DNA of 64,000 nucleotides, from positions 1 to 64,000 of the forward strand of contig NZ_FOCQ01000002.1 of assembly GCF_900110165.1 (NCBI RefSeq), given 5' to 3'. The translations under genes were made by a program, and so were the position numbers. The DNA comes from Lihuaxuella thermophila. Lineage in GTDB: Bacteria > Bacillota > Bacilli > Thermoactinomycetales > Thermoactinomycetaceae. Below, one piece after another: positions 16,745 through 27,597 of the stretch (position 1 is the stretch's first letter; every line of letters begins with the position of its first letter). Below the pieces are notes generated by a model that did no database searches, was not told the origin of the DNA, and was given only the letters and a program-made list of their open reading frames with translations.

Positions 16745-17980
16745 TCAAGTGCGATAACTGGCGTTGATTTTGACGTATTCGTAAGTGAGATCACATCCCC
16801 AGGCGGTGGCTGCATGCTCTCCCTGGTTCAAGTGCAAACGGATTTCCACCTTCTCCTGTCTGAGCACCTCGGAGGCTGCTTCCTCCTCGTATACAACCGG
16901 CACTCCTCCCTTGACCACGGCGATGGGCCCGAGATAGACATCGACCGTATCCGGAAACAACATCGGTTCCCCGTACCCGGCGGCGCATAAGATTCTGCCC
17001 CAGTTGGCATCCGCTCCAAACACGGCCGTTTTGACCAGGCTGGAACCCACGACCGCTTTGGCGATTTTACGGGCCACCTCGAGTGTGGGGGCTCCTTCCA
17101 CTTTGACTTCGATCAGTCGCGTTGCCCCCTCGCCGTCACGGGCAATCTGTTTGGCCAGCTCCCGGCACACATATCCAAACGCCGCCCGGAACTTGGGCCA
17201 CTCCGGGTGCTGGGGGTTGAGAGGCTGGTTTCCGGCCAGGCCGCTGGCCATCACCACCACCATGTCATTGGTGCTGCAATCCCCGTCCACGGTGATCATA
17301 TTGAATGTTTCATCCGTTGTTTGCCACAGCAACGATTGCAGCTGGTTGGGATCGATCACGGCATCGGTAGTGACAAAGCCGAGCATGGTCGCCATATTGG
17401 GCTCAATCATGCCCGAACCCTTGGCAACCCCGGCAATCTTCACCGTTTTTCCGTCTATTTCACATTGGGCTTCCGCTTTTTTGGTGCAGGTGTCAGTCGT
17501 GAGAATCGCTTCAGCAAAGGATGAGTCACCGTCCGCGCTCGCTACTTTCGTTACCTGTTTGAGACCGGAGAGCATTTTCTCCATCGGCAAATACTCGCCG
17601 ATCACGCCGGTGGAAACCACTCCCACTTGGTGGGCCGGGATCCCGAGAAGCGATGCCGTCTCCTCTCTTGTCTGGTAGGCATCCTGCAATCCCCGCTGTC
17701 CCGTACAGGCATTGGCATTTCCGCTGTTGACCACAAACGCTCTCAGCTTTCCTTCCACGCCGATGCTTTCCTGGGTCACTTTGAGCGGCGGTGCTTGAAA
17801 CGCATTGGTGGTATACACGGCTGCGGCGGCAGCGGGCACGGAACAGATGATGATTCCCAGATCTTTACGCTTTCTCTTGATGCCGCAGTGGACTCCCGCC
17901 GCTGTAAATCCAAGCGGCGAAGTGATTTTGGGGTCTTCCGCCACTTCAAATGGCGGTTGGATCGATAATTGGGTGTTCAA
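16745..17980 (-). CDS. argJ: Bifunctional glutamate N-acetyltransferase/ornithine acetyltransferase
   Basis: 411 residues from the TTG at 17980, close to the usual 405. It transfers acetyl groups between N-acetylornithine and glutamate (and from acetyl-CoA), closing the cyclic arginine pathway. The self-cleavage site is visible in EPNMATMLGF (between Ala and Thr), together with KGSGMI, DGDCSTNDM and GADANWGRI. AAAGGAG lies 11 bases before the TTG; an upstream in-frame ATG at 18016 lacks a ribosome site. Second gene of the operon, 65 bases after argC. Confidence 0.92.
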   Translation of the reverse strand: MNTQLSIQPPFEVAEDPKITSPLGFTAAGVHCGIKRKRKDLGIIICSVPAAAAAVYTTNAFQAPPLKVTQESIGVEGKLRAFVVNSGNANACTGQRGLQDAYQTREETASLLGIPAHQVGVVSTGVIGEYLPMEKMLSGLKQVTKVASADGDSSFAEAILTTDTCTKKAEAQCEIDGKTVKIAGVAKGSGMIEPNMATMLGFVTTDAVIDPNQLQSLLWQTTDETFNMITVDGDCSTNDMVVVMASGLAGNQPLNPQHPEWPKFRAAFGYVCRELAKQIARDGEGATRLIEVKVEGAPTLEVARKIAKAVVGSSLVKTAVFGADANWGRILCAAGYGEPMLFPDTVDVYLGPIAVVKGGVPVVYEEEAASEVLRQEKVEIRLHLNQGEHAATAWGCDLTYEYVKINASYRT

Positions 17981-18045
17981 TCGTCCATTCTCTCCTTTTC
18001 TGTAAAATCCGTACATTCAAGTGATTGAAATTGAAACCAATTACA

Positions 18046-19074
18046 TCAGGGGAATAAAGGTGAAAAACCGAGACCCGTTTCTTCCGGCCATCCCATGCGG
18101 ATATTGGCATTTTGTACCGCTTGACCGGCCGCTCCCTTCATCAGGTTGTCAATGGCCGCCAGCACCATGATCCTTCCCGTTCGTTCATCGACATGGTAGC
18201 CGATATCGCAATAGTTGCTTCCCTGAACAAATTTGGTTTCCGGCCATCCGTTCTCATGAATCCGCACAAACGGAGCTGCTTCATACGTTTGCCGGTAGAT
18301 CTCCCTTACATCTGCCCGTGTATAATTATTCATATTGTCCGCATAAATGGTCACCAGAATCCCGCGATTCATCGGCACAAGATGGGGAACGAAGCTGACG
18401 GTGATGTTTTCTTGAGCGATCAAACTTGCAAAACGCTCGATTTCCGGTATATGCTGATGCCCGTCCAGCTTGTAGGGACGTAAATTCTCGTTGACTTCGC
18501 AGTAGAGCATGGCTTGCTTCACTCCGCGTCCGGCTCCCGTCACCCCTGATTTGGCATCGATGATAATCGACGAAGGTGGGATGATGCCCTCTTTGAGTAA
18601 AGGTGCCAGCGCCAGTAACGCAGCGGTCGGATAACATCCCGGATTGGCGATGAGTGAGGCTGTTTGGATCTGGTCGTGAAACCATTCACTCAGTCCGTAG
18701 ACGGCTTGTTCCAGCCACTTGGCAGGGGCAGCAGGCCGTTTGTACCATTCTTGATAGGTGTCCGGGGAATCCAGGCGAAAATCTCCGGACAAATCGATGA
18801 CCACTTTCCCCTGTTCCACAAGAGCGGGTGCCCACGCGCCGCTCACGCCCGGCGGAGTGGCAAAAAAAATGAGGTCAGCTGTACAAAGCCGCTCCATGTC
18901 CAGTTGTTCAAAAGAACAGGAAAGATGGATCAGGTGAGGATATGCCCGGGCAAGAGGCTCCCCCGGCTGGGAAGAGGAAATCAGCACTTCCGGTTCCAAA
19001 TAAGGATGATTTTGAATGAGGCGAATCAGCTCTACCCCGCCGTAACCGGTGGAACCCACAATGGCCGCTTTCAC
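18046..19074 (-). CDS. argC: N-acetyl-gamma-glutamyl-phosphate reductase
   Basis: 342 residues. NADPH-dependent reduction of acetylglutamyl phosphate. The Rossmann motif IVGSTGYGGVELIRL is at the start, and the catalytic cysteine is in IANPGCYPTA, followed by SGVTGAGR. The GTG at 19074 is chosen because AAAAGGAG stands 8 bases upstream; an earlier GTG three codons back abuts the ribosome site. First gene of argCJBD, directly downstream of a sigma-A promoter overlapped by two ARG-box-like palindromes. Confidence 0.93.
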   Translation of the reverse strand: MKAAIVGSTGYGGVELIRLIQNHPYLEPEVLISSSQPGEPLARAYPHLIHLSCSFEQLDMERLCTADLIFFATPPGVSGAWAPALVEQGKVVIDLSGDFRLDSPDTYQEWYKRPAAPAKWLEQAVYGLSEWFHDQIQTASLIANPGCYPTAALLALAPLLKEGIIPPSSIIIDAKSGVTGAGRGVKQAMLYCEVNENLRPYKLDGHQHIPEIERFASLIAQENITVSFVPHLVPMNRGILVTIYADNMNNYTRADVREIYRQTYEAAPFVRIHENGWPETKFVQGSNYCDIGYHVDERTGRIMVLAAIDNLMKGAAGQAVQNANIRMGWPEETGLGFSPLFP

Positions 19075-19115
19075 TTCAAACACTCCTTTTTAAAATTGAC
19101 GTGCAAAAGAAATTA

Positions 19116-19150
19116 TGTATTATTATACATTCTATGTAATATTTATTCAA
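19116..19150 (-). promoter_or_regulatory. argC promoter with two ARG boxes
   Basis: A -35 TTGAAT (19145-19150) and a -10 TATAAT (19122-19127) are 17 bases apart. The palindrome TGAATAAATATTACA (19135-19149) covers the -35, and TGTATAATAATACA (19116-19129) covers the -10. Both fit the ArgR/AhrC box TGAATWWWWATTCA with one or two mismatches, and their centres are about two helical turns apart. Arginine-dependent repression is inferred. Confidence 0.75.
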
Positions 19151-19173
19151 TATCTTTTTTTCAGCTTCTGCAT

Positions 19174-19213
19174 AAAAAAAGCAAGGGAGACCCTTTGAAC
19201 GGGTCTCCCTTGC
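19174..19213 (-). terminator. Terminator after the cytochrome c gene
   Basis: A 13-bp stem (GCAAGGGAGACCC with GGGTCTCCCTTGC) is followed by seven T residues on the minus strand. It separates this gene from the arg promoter. Confidence 0.9.
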
Positions 19214-19237
19214 TGTTGGTTGATTCCAGGTATGCAA

Positions 19238-19558
19238 TTATTTCTGTTCTGCCAGCCAGGCAGCCAGTTTTTCCCTGGCCTGGTCGGAGACTTGCGGTTG
19301 TCCCGGCATATTTCCTGTTCCGTTTTTGATGATGTCGGCAATTTCCTCCCTGGTCAACTTACTGCCGATTTTTTGCAGCCCGGGCCCCATGCTGCCCTGC
19401 AAGTTGCCGCCGTGACACGAAGAGCAGTTGTTCACATAGATGTCTTTCGGTTCCATGGCCGCATCATCTTTCTGGTTGCCGCCCGTTGTCTGCGGGTTGC
19501 AACCAACCAGGAGTAGAGCGGTGATCACACCGGCCATTCCCATACCAAGCTTCTTCAC
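19238..19558 (-). CDS. Lipoprotein cytochrome c (cytochrome c-551 type, CccB-like)
   Basis: 106 residues. The N-terminus has a lipobox (LLLVGC at about 17-22), so the protein should be lipid-anchored outside the membrane. A single heme site CSSCHG is at about 50 and a likely axial Met lies in GTGNMPGQ. This is the size and layout of Bacillus CccB, which passes electrons from the bc complex to terminal oxidase. The GTG start (VKKLG) is taken since GAAGGGGGAAACC precedes it. Followed by a strong terminator. Its closeness to prfB and secA matches the Bacillus order. Confidence 0.85.
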   Translation of the reverse strand: MKKLGMGMAGVITALLLVGCNPQTTGGNQKDDAAMEPKDIYVNNCSSCHGGNLQGSMGPGLQKIGSKLTREEIADIIKNGTGNMPGQPQVSDQAREKLAAWLAEQK

Positions 19559-19604
19559 AAGTATGGTTTCCCCCTTCTTGCGCGCTCCATCGGCGGTGAT
19601 TCCA

Positions 19605-20468
19605 TTATCGTTTAAACATTTTTTTCTTCGCCCATCGTTTGGAACGGCTCGGCAATTCATCCCCCTGGCCCGCGACGGTCTGCAGAGGCTCCGGTTGTTC
19701 CGCCGCGTTTGCCGGAGTCGTTTTCTTGGTGTCAGCAGTCACGGTTGGATCATGCTTTTCGTCGTTTGCTTCACCGTCATTCTCCTGTTTGCCGGCAGAC
19801 GGATTGGACGACGTCTCCGGACTTGAGGAATCCTGATTCATAAACCGGTCCGGATTGAGCAGGCTCCTCTTATACAATTGGCGGCTGGTGGCAGCATCTG
19901 TTTTGCTTTCCCTCTTTTTCACCTGCTCCGCTTCACTCGTCGGTTCGCCTTTATTCTCACTGCGTGCTTTTCGCGTCATCTTTCTGACGGCGATGGACTT
20001 GTCCCGATCCTCCCCTGCTGCCGGCGGGACAACAGCTTCTTTCTTTTCGTCCGCGTCAACCGATGACGGTTTTTTCGGGAGAAAAGATTCCAACAACGAC
20101 TTTTTTCTTTCCTTCTTCGTCGCTGGTTCATCTTTTTGCTGAGGTGGATCGCTCTCCTCTTTCTTCAGGTTGAGATCTGGGTCTCCATTCGGCAACGCCT
20201 TTTCTGTTTTTTGGGGACGCGTCTTCTTAGGCTGAGATGCCTGTTCATTTTTCCGTTTCTCCCGTTCTTTCGTGGCCCGGCGAACTTTTTCCAGCGAGAT
20301 GTCCAAACCTTCTCCGCTGATGACATTTTCCGGGAACATTTTTTCCAGCTCTTCCACTTCTCTCGCCCGGCGTTTGCTGATCCAGATGCTCAGGGCGATG
20401 ATAATGATCACAACCAGTCCCAGTCCTCCCCATAAATACGGGTGGGTAAGATACGATGCGATATCCAT
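19605..20468 (-). CDS. Single-pass membrane protein with long charged tail, unknown function
   Basis: 287 residues from the ATG at 20468, chosen because GGAGGTAAATCGG precedes it. One transmembrane segment at about 10-28 (GLGLVVIIIIALSIW) is followed by SKRR, which places the long tail in the cytoplasm. The tail is low-complexity, rich in Lys, Glu, Ser, Pro and Thr, with a basic C-terminus (RSKRWAKKKMFKR). No domain is recognised. It precedes the cytochrome c gene on the same strand and could share its transcript; a scaffold role is only a guess. Confidence 0.6.
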   Translation of the reverse strand: MDIASYLTHPYLWGGLGLVVIIIIALSIWISKRRAREVEELEKMFPENVISGEGLDISLEKVRRATKEREKRKNEQASQPKKTRPQKTEKALPNGDPDLNLKKEESDPPQQKDEPATKKERKKSLLESFLPKKPSSVDADEKKEAVVPPAAGEDRDKSIAVRKMTRKARSENKGEPTSEAEQVKKRESKTDAATSRQLYKRSLLNPDRFMNQDSSSPETSSNPSAGKQENDGEANDEKHDPTVTADTKKTTPANAAEQPEPLQTVAGQGDELPSRSKRWAKKKMFKR

Positions 20469-20542
20469 CCGATTTACCTCCTCATCGGTTTTCTCCACCC
20501 CCGCACAATCCCGGTTGAGCCTTGAATCACTTTTTTATGTGC

Positions 20543-20570
20543 ATAAAGGAAAGCCGGCTGGAGTGCCGGC
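20543..20570 (-). terminator. Terminator after the enoyl-CoA hydratase gene
   Basis: GCCGGC pairs with GCCGGC around a 6-nt loop, followed by TTTCCTTTAT on the minus strand. Confidence 0.65.
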
Positions 20571-20583
20571 CCGCGTATTTTCG

Positions 20584-21372
20584 TTATTTGCCCTTAAATC
20601 GGGGGGGTCTCTTCTCCAAAAAGGCATTCACACCTTCGATCCGGTCCTCGGTGTCAAAACAAAGGCCAAAATAGGAAGCTTCCAGCTGCAAGCCTGTTTT
20701 TAAATCGATGTCCAATCCGTTTTGAATCGATTTTTTTATCCATTGAATGGCGAGGGGGGCTTTTTGCGACAGTTGTTTGGCCAAGCTCTTCGCCTCATTC
20801 AGCAACTCCGAGGCGGGGAGCACTTTTTGCACCAGACCCAGGCGATGTGCCTCAGCCGCCGTAAGCATTTCTCCGGTCATGCAGAGGTACTTGGCCATGT
20901 TTTTTCCAACGACTCTGGCCAGCCGTTGGGTTCCTCCGTAACCGGGGATAATTCCCAGGTTGATTTCGGGCTGTCCAAAACGGGCATGTTCAGACGCTAA
21001 TATGATATCCCCGCACAACGCCAGTTCGCAACCCCCGCCAAGCGCATAGCCGTTCACAGCCATGATGACGGGCTTCGGCAAGTTTTCAATCCGATTGAAC
21101 AAAGTTTGTCCCTTGATCGCCAGCTCTTCCGCCTGTCCCGCGTGCTCAATCTGAGTGAACTCGGAAATGTCGGCACCGGCGACAAAAGCTTTTTCCCCGT
21201 CGCCCGTCAAGATCAGAACACGGATGGAATCCGTTTTTTCGACCCAGTCAACAGCTTCATTCAGCTCGTCCAACAATTCCCGGCTCAGCGCGTTTAAGAC
21301 TTTCGGACGGGAAAGAGTAAGCAGGGCCCAGCCTTCTTCCTGCTCTAACATGATATTTTTCCAATTGGACAT
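20584..21372 (-). CDS. Enoyl-CoA hydratase/isomerase family protein
   Basis: 262 residues of the crotonase fold. The oxyanion-hole region FVAGADISEF and the conserved MAVNGYALGGGCELAL are present, with glutamates in the expected positions (GGCELA and GQPEINLGIIPGYGGTQRL). Probable role: hydration of 2-enoyl-CoA in fatty-acid or short-chain acyl-CoA oxidation. The exact substrate is not evident and no other beta-oxidation genes are adjacent. The ATG at 21372 matches family length; GGGGTGATC precedes it. Followed by a terminator, so probably a monocistronic unit. Confidence 0.85.
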   Translation of the reverse strand: MSNWKNIMLEQEEGWALLTLSRPKVLNALSRELLDELNEAVDWVEKTDSIRVLILTGDGEKAFVAGADISEFTQIEHAGQAEELAIKGQTLFNRIENLPKPVIMAVNGYALGGGCELALCGDIILASEHARFGQPEINLGIIPGYGGTQRLARVVGKNMAKYLCMTGEMLTAAEAHRLGLVQKVLPASELLNEAKSLAKQLSQKAPLAIQWIKKSIQNGLDIDLKTGLQLEASYFGLCFDTEDRIEGVNAFLEKRPPRFKGK

Positions 21373-21478
21373 GATCCGATCACCCCGCATCTGTGCTCCA
21401 ACGGCCAATCTACCCGGATTTTTTCCTGTTAAAAAAACCTGCTTTTCTTTTCGGCATCCGATTTGCCGATTCCTTCTT

Positions 21479-22592
21479 TCAGGATTTTTTATTCATCTGA
21501 CTGCGGAGATAGGCTTCAATAAAGGAATCGATCTCCCCGTCCATCACAGCCTGGACATTGCCCACTTCCACCTGGGTCCGGTGATCTTTGACCATGCTGT
21601 AAGGATGAAACACATAGGAGCGGATCTGGTTGCCCCAGCCGATTTCCGTCTGCTCCCCTTTCAGCGCATTCAGTTTTTGCTGCTGTTCTTCCATTTTCCG
21701 TTCGTACAGTCGCGCTTTGAGGATTTTCATCGCTTTTTCACGGTTTTTGATCTGGGAGCGCTCCGATTGGCAAGTGACCACGATGCCCGTCGGCAAGTGG
21801 GTAATGCGCACGGCGGAATCGGTGGTATTGACATGCTGTCCGCCGGCCCCGCTGGACCGGTAGGTATCGATTTTTATCTCATCCGGGCGGATTTCCACTT
21901 CGACATCGTCATCCACTTCCGGCATCACATTGGCCGAGACAAAGGAAGTATGACGTCTGCCCGAAGCGTCAAACGGCGAAATGCGAACCAGACGGTGAAC
22001 GCCTTTTTCCGCTTTCAGATAGCCGTAGGCATTCATTCCTTTAATGAGCAGGGTAACACTTTTCACGCCGGCTTCTTCCCCCGGAAGATAATCCAGTGTC
22101 TCCACTTTAAAACCGCGCCGCTCTGCCCAACGGGTATACATGCGAAGAAGCATTTCCGCCCAGTCTTGCGATTCCGTACCGCCTGCTCCCGGATGGAGCT
22201 CCAAAATGGCGGAGTTCCGGTCGTAAGGCTCGTTCAACATAAGGGAGAGTTCAAACTCATCCACCTCTTTGGCAAGCGTCCGGAGCCCTTTGGTGAGTTC
22301 GTCCACCAGTGCCGGGTCTTCCCCTTCCTCAGCGATCAATTCATACATGAGCTGGTATTCTTCGCATTTTTCTTCCAGGGCCTCCATGGCTTCGGTTTGT
22401 TCTTTGAGATGTTTCATCTCATCGATCACTTTCTGCGCTTCGGACTGGTTATTCCAGAAGTCGGGGGAAGCCATCTTCTCTTCCAGCTCACTCAATCTGG
22501 CTTTCTTGTTATCGAGGTCAAAGAGACCCCCTGATATCCGCCAACCGCTTGGCTGTATTGTTCAGTTCATGCTTGATTTCATTCAGTTCCAT
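21479..22592 (-). CDS. prfB: Peptide chain release factor 2 with programmed +1 frameshift
   Basis: Release factor for UAA and UGA. The first frame (22518-22592) encodes 24 residues and stops at a UGA (22518-22520). The context is an internal Shine-Dalgarno AGGGGG three bases before CTT-TGA-C, the classic prfB autoregulatory +1 shift site. Reading resumes as DLDNKK and continues to 21479, giving about 370 residues in all. The SPF tripeptide (ISPFDASG) and the catalytic GGQ ([10 protein letters not shown]) are both present. It lies downstream of secA as in Bacillus. The frame break here is functional, unlike the others in this window. Confidence 0.95.
22512..22530 (-). promoter_or_regulatory. 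prfB programmed frameshift site
   Basis: AGGGGG, three bases, CTT, TGA, C: the internal ribosome-binding sequence and slippery leucine codon that promote +1 shifting when RF2 is scarce. The in-frame UGA is at 22518-22520. Confidence 0.9.
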
Positions 22593-22657
22593 TTCCGTCA
22601 CCTCTTATTCAAATCTGTTCCCATTATAACGCGCACGGATCACGGATGTCACACCAC

Positions 22658-22677
22658 GGAAAAGGCAGGGGAAACCC

Positions 22678-22682
<5 letters not shown>
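22658..22682 (-). terminator. Terminator overlapping the secA stop
   Basis: GGTAGGGG pairs with CCCCTGCC around TTT, followed by TTTTCC on the minus strand. The secA TAG lies inside the left arm. Confidence 0.6.
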
Positions 22683-25236
<2,554 letters not shown>

Positions 25237-25596
25237 CTTGATCCCTCCTGATTTGGGATGATCTATCTCAAACGAAAATCGTGCACTCTCATTCAAAACA
25301 TAAAGAAATGAACAGTCTAACTAACATTTTATCAAATTTAATACACTTTTTCACTTTTTTCCGTACAACTAATTTTTTCTGGGACATTTTGATCACAGGA
25401 TCAGACAGAACCGGCGGGGAAAACATTTTGGCGACGAGCGTGCCACCGCATGGAAACGGAGTCGGAAAAATGATTTCTGAGCGGGGACAAACAGGCCCGC
25501 TTTCGGACTGCATTTGCTGAGAAAAAGATCTCACAGTCGGACGTTCATTTCCATTGGTGTCTGGCAGTCAAACGCGTTCCCCGGCTCCTCCTATAA
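25237..25596. other. secA upstream region with dispersed repeat
   Basis: No gene. Near 25300-25360 the minus strand is AT-rich and probably holds the secA promoter (several TATAAT-like hexamers, none decisive). Bases 25452-25484 form the second module of the dispersed repeat family, and GCGGGG near 25481 with CCCGC near 25496 can form a small hairpin. The rest shows nothing recognisable. Confidence 0.45.
25452..25484. repeat. Dispersed intergenic repeat, module 2 copy
   Basis: 33 bases containing ACGGAG and AAAAATGATTT, 28 of 32 aligned positions identical to 62519-62550 with one gap. The 62-kb copy joins this module directly to the 45-bp module also found at 16496. Confidence 0.6.
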
Positions 25597-25628
25597 AAAG
25601 AACGAACCTTGTAAGCGGTTCGTTCTTT
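25594..25628 (-). terminator. Bidirectional-looking terminator after the glycosyltransferase gene
   Basis: A 12-bp stem (AAAGAACGAACC with GGTTCGTTCTTT) with an 8-nt loop and T-rich flank on the minus strand, 26 bases after the stop. Confidence 0.85.
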
Positions 25629-25653
25629 TGCGAAAAATATCCTCTTGCATTCC

Positions 25654-26889
25654 TTATCCCGTGGAACCAGGACGCACCAGGCCCTGCAAAATTTGATAGA
25701 AACGGCGGGCGAGCTTTTTGCGGTCCCCTTCACGGTCGATGTATTCCCGCCCGTTTCGCTTAATTTCTTCCAATTGTTCAGAAGTATAGGAACGGACCTG
25801 ATCGATCGCCCGGGCCAATCCCTCGGGATCTTCGGCGCCGGCAAAGACGCCCACCCGGTTGTTTTCCACGATCTCCCTGACTTCCCCGTCCACCGTGGTG
25901 ACAATGGGCAATCCGACAAAGGTGTAATCAAACAGTTTGTTGGGACGGGCTCCCCGGAACACTTCGTTGTCGGCCAGGGAAATGATTCCGCAATCGGCGG
26001 CCTGGGTATAATCGAAGATTTCCGATTTGGGCACTGGGTCCAGCAACAGAACGTTATCCAGGCCTTCTTCCTGTTTGATTCTGAGGAGTTTTTCCTTTTC
26101 CGGCCCGTCCCCGATGAGCACGATGGAAATTCCCGGCTTCAGGTGACGGCCCGCTTTCACGACATACTCCAAGGCGTTGGCAGGACCGTGGGCACCGGTG
26201 TAAATGGCGACAAACTCATCCTCGGGAACGCCCATCTTCCGCCTGAACTCCGCCCGTTTGGAAGGGTCCGGTTTCCAGGAGCCGACGACAATGCCGTTGG
26301 GGATCAACGCGATCTTGGATTCATCGATCCCCTTATCGGCAATAAACTTGCGCTGATGCTCGGTCAGGACGATGATCTTGTCGGCGTTCCGGTATAAGAA
26401 AGATTCCATCCAGGTGAGCAGGCGGACGATGTGACGATTGCTAAGCCCTCCCATTTTGATCAGGGAATCGGGCCACAGGTCGCGCACCTCAAACACAAAC
26501 GGGCATCCCTTGATCTTTGCCAGCATCCAGCCCGCAAACGCCGTAAACAGATGGGGGGAGGAAGCGATCAACACGTCCGGCCTTCTTTTGAATAAACCCG
26601 CCAGGAAAAAGACGGCGGCAAAGCTCCCCATGTTGATAATCCGGCGAACATCGTTGGTCTTATGCGGAAAAGACCAGAGCCACTCCAGCTTTAACCCTTT
26701 GATTTTATCCAGGCTGTTTTTCTCTTCTTCGGTGATAAACGTCCGGCGCGGGTGGACGAACTTGGACAGAAACAGCGTCACTTCCGCTTTCTCTTCCACC
26801 GCCCACTCCCTGGCAAGCTCATAATGCCGGGTAATTCCGGCGATGTTCGGCGGTACGGCATAATGGTTCGCTAACCAGATTCGCAACAC
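25654..26889 (-). CDS. Glycosyltransferase family 4 (WbuB-like)
   Basis: 411 residues with a GT-B fold. It has an N-terminal acceptor domain with a membrane-facing hydrophobic stretch (FAAVFFLAGLF), a VFEVRDLWPDS motif typical of WbuB-type enzymes, and a GT4 donor domain with IPNGI, YTGAHGPANAL and LIGDGPEKEKL. The Glu-x7-Glu position falls near DNEVFRGARPNKLFDY. It probably adds an amino-sugar to a lipid-linked surface glycan. The likely GTG start is at 26889. About 192 bases upstream lies one copy of the shared motif also found before two other polysaccharide transcripts. Confidence 0.85.
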   Translation of the reverse strand: MLRIWLANHYAVPPNIAGITRHYELAREWAVEEKAEVTLFLSKFVHPRRTFITEEEKNSLDKIKGLKLEWLWSFPHKTNDVRRIINMGSFAAVFFLAGLFKRRPDVLIASSPHLFTAFAGWMLAKIKGCPFVFEVRDLWPDSLIKMGGLSNRHIVRLLTWMESFLYRNADKIIVLTEHQRKFIADKGIDESKIALIPNGIVVGSWKPDPSKRAEFRRKMGVPEDEFVAIYTGAHGPANALEYVVKAGRHLKPGISIVLIGDGPEKEKLLRIKQEEGLDNVLLLDPVPKSEIFDYTQAADCGIISLADNEVFRGARPNKLFDYTFVGLPIVTTVDGEVREIVENNRVGVFAGAEDPEGLARAIDQVRSYTSEQLEEIKRNGREYIDREGDRKKLARRFYQILQGLVRPGSTG

Positions 26890-27597
26890 GACTCACTTAC
26901 CTTTCCAACATGTTCGATCGAATGATGAATCATAAAGAAATAACGGAAAATTGAGTTGCTGCGGGATCCGGGCCGGAAAATTGAAACCAATGAAATGAAC
27001 TCCGGCAGCTCCCGCATCAGCATGGTCCGACACAACATCTTGTAACGTAAAGGTCATTTCATTACAGGAACATTACCACTGTAACATAAACGAAATGTTT
27101 TGGGTACACGTTTTGAAAAACAAGTGGAGGAACATGCTTTCTTCTCTATATTTACAGGAAAAAACGGCGGGTTATTCGGGGAAAGCTGTTTTTTTCGAGA
27201 CCAGGAAAACATTTTCCGCTTTCTGTAATCGGATGTATCCAAAATCCGGACGGAATTTGAAAGAAAACAAGAGCATTGCGGAAGAGGGAGATTCGTAATG
27301 GAAGTTGAACAACGGGGGTGATCCGAAAAGGGGGGACTGAAAAAGGAGTGAGTTTCCAAGATGGGCCGAACGAAATATTTCCCCGCTTTAACGATTGAGC
27401 GGGGCATGATCCGGTACCGGGAAAAGCGAAAAAAATTGCCCCCTCCTGTAAGCAGCCAATGAATAGCAGGAATAGCCAGACGACAGCTTCAGGAGCCTTC
27501 TCAGATAATAAACGAACCCGGCAACCCAAGGAATCGGGCAACCGGGTATATGGATCGTCAATGACCTTAAGAAAACATGATGATGTTTTTCTCTGAT
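26890..27597. other. 708-bp region without a supported gene
   Basis: Overlapping open frames occur on both strands (up to 129 codons), but they lack ribosome sites and have atypical residue composition, so no gene is called. It contains the bipartite motif at 27081-27100, and near 27519-27553 an imperfect GC-rich inverted repeat (CCCGGTTGCCC with GGGTTGCCGGG) that may terminate the carboxypeptidase transcript. No tRNA or known riboswitch was seen. Confidence 0.5.
27081..27100 (-). promoter_or_regulatory. Shared bipartite motif, site A
   Basis: GTAACAT-N4-GAAATGTTT on the plus strand, followed by TGGGTA. The same 20-bp motif occurs at 51545 and 62381, each time upstream of a minus-strand polysaccharide gene. 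Here it is 192-211 bases before the glycosyltransferase start. Confidence 0.6.

Noticed and set aside
21155-22534. Plus-strand open frame of 459 codons
   Set aside because: Antisense shadow of prfB and the hydratase gene, whose family motifs are unambiguous.
27081-27100. The shared GTAACAT-N4-GAAATGTTT motif as an ECF sigma promoter
   Set aside because: Distances to the start codons vary from 65 to 211 bases and no consistent second element at 16-17 bases was found. A transcription-factor site fits better.
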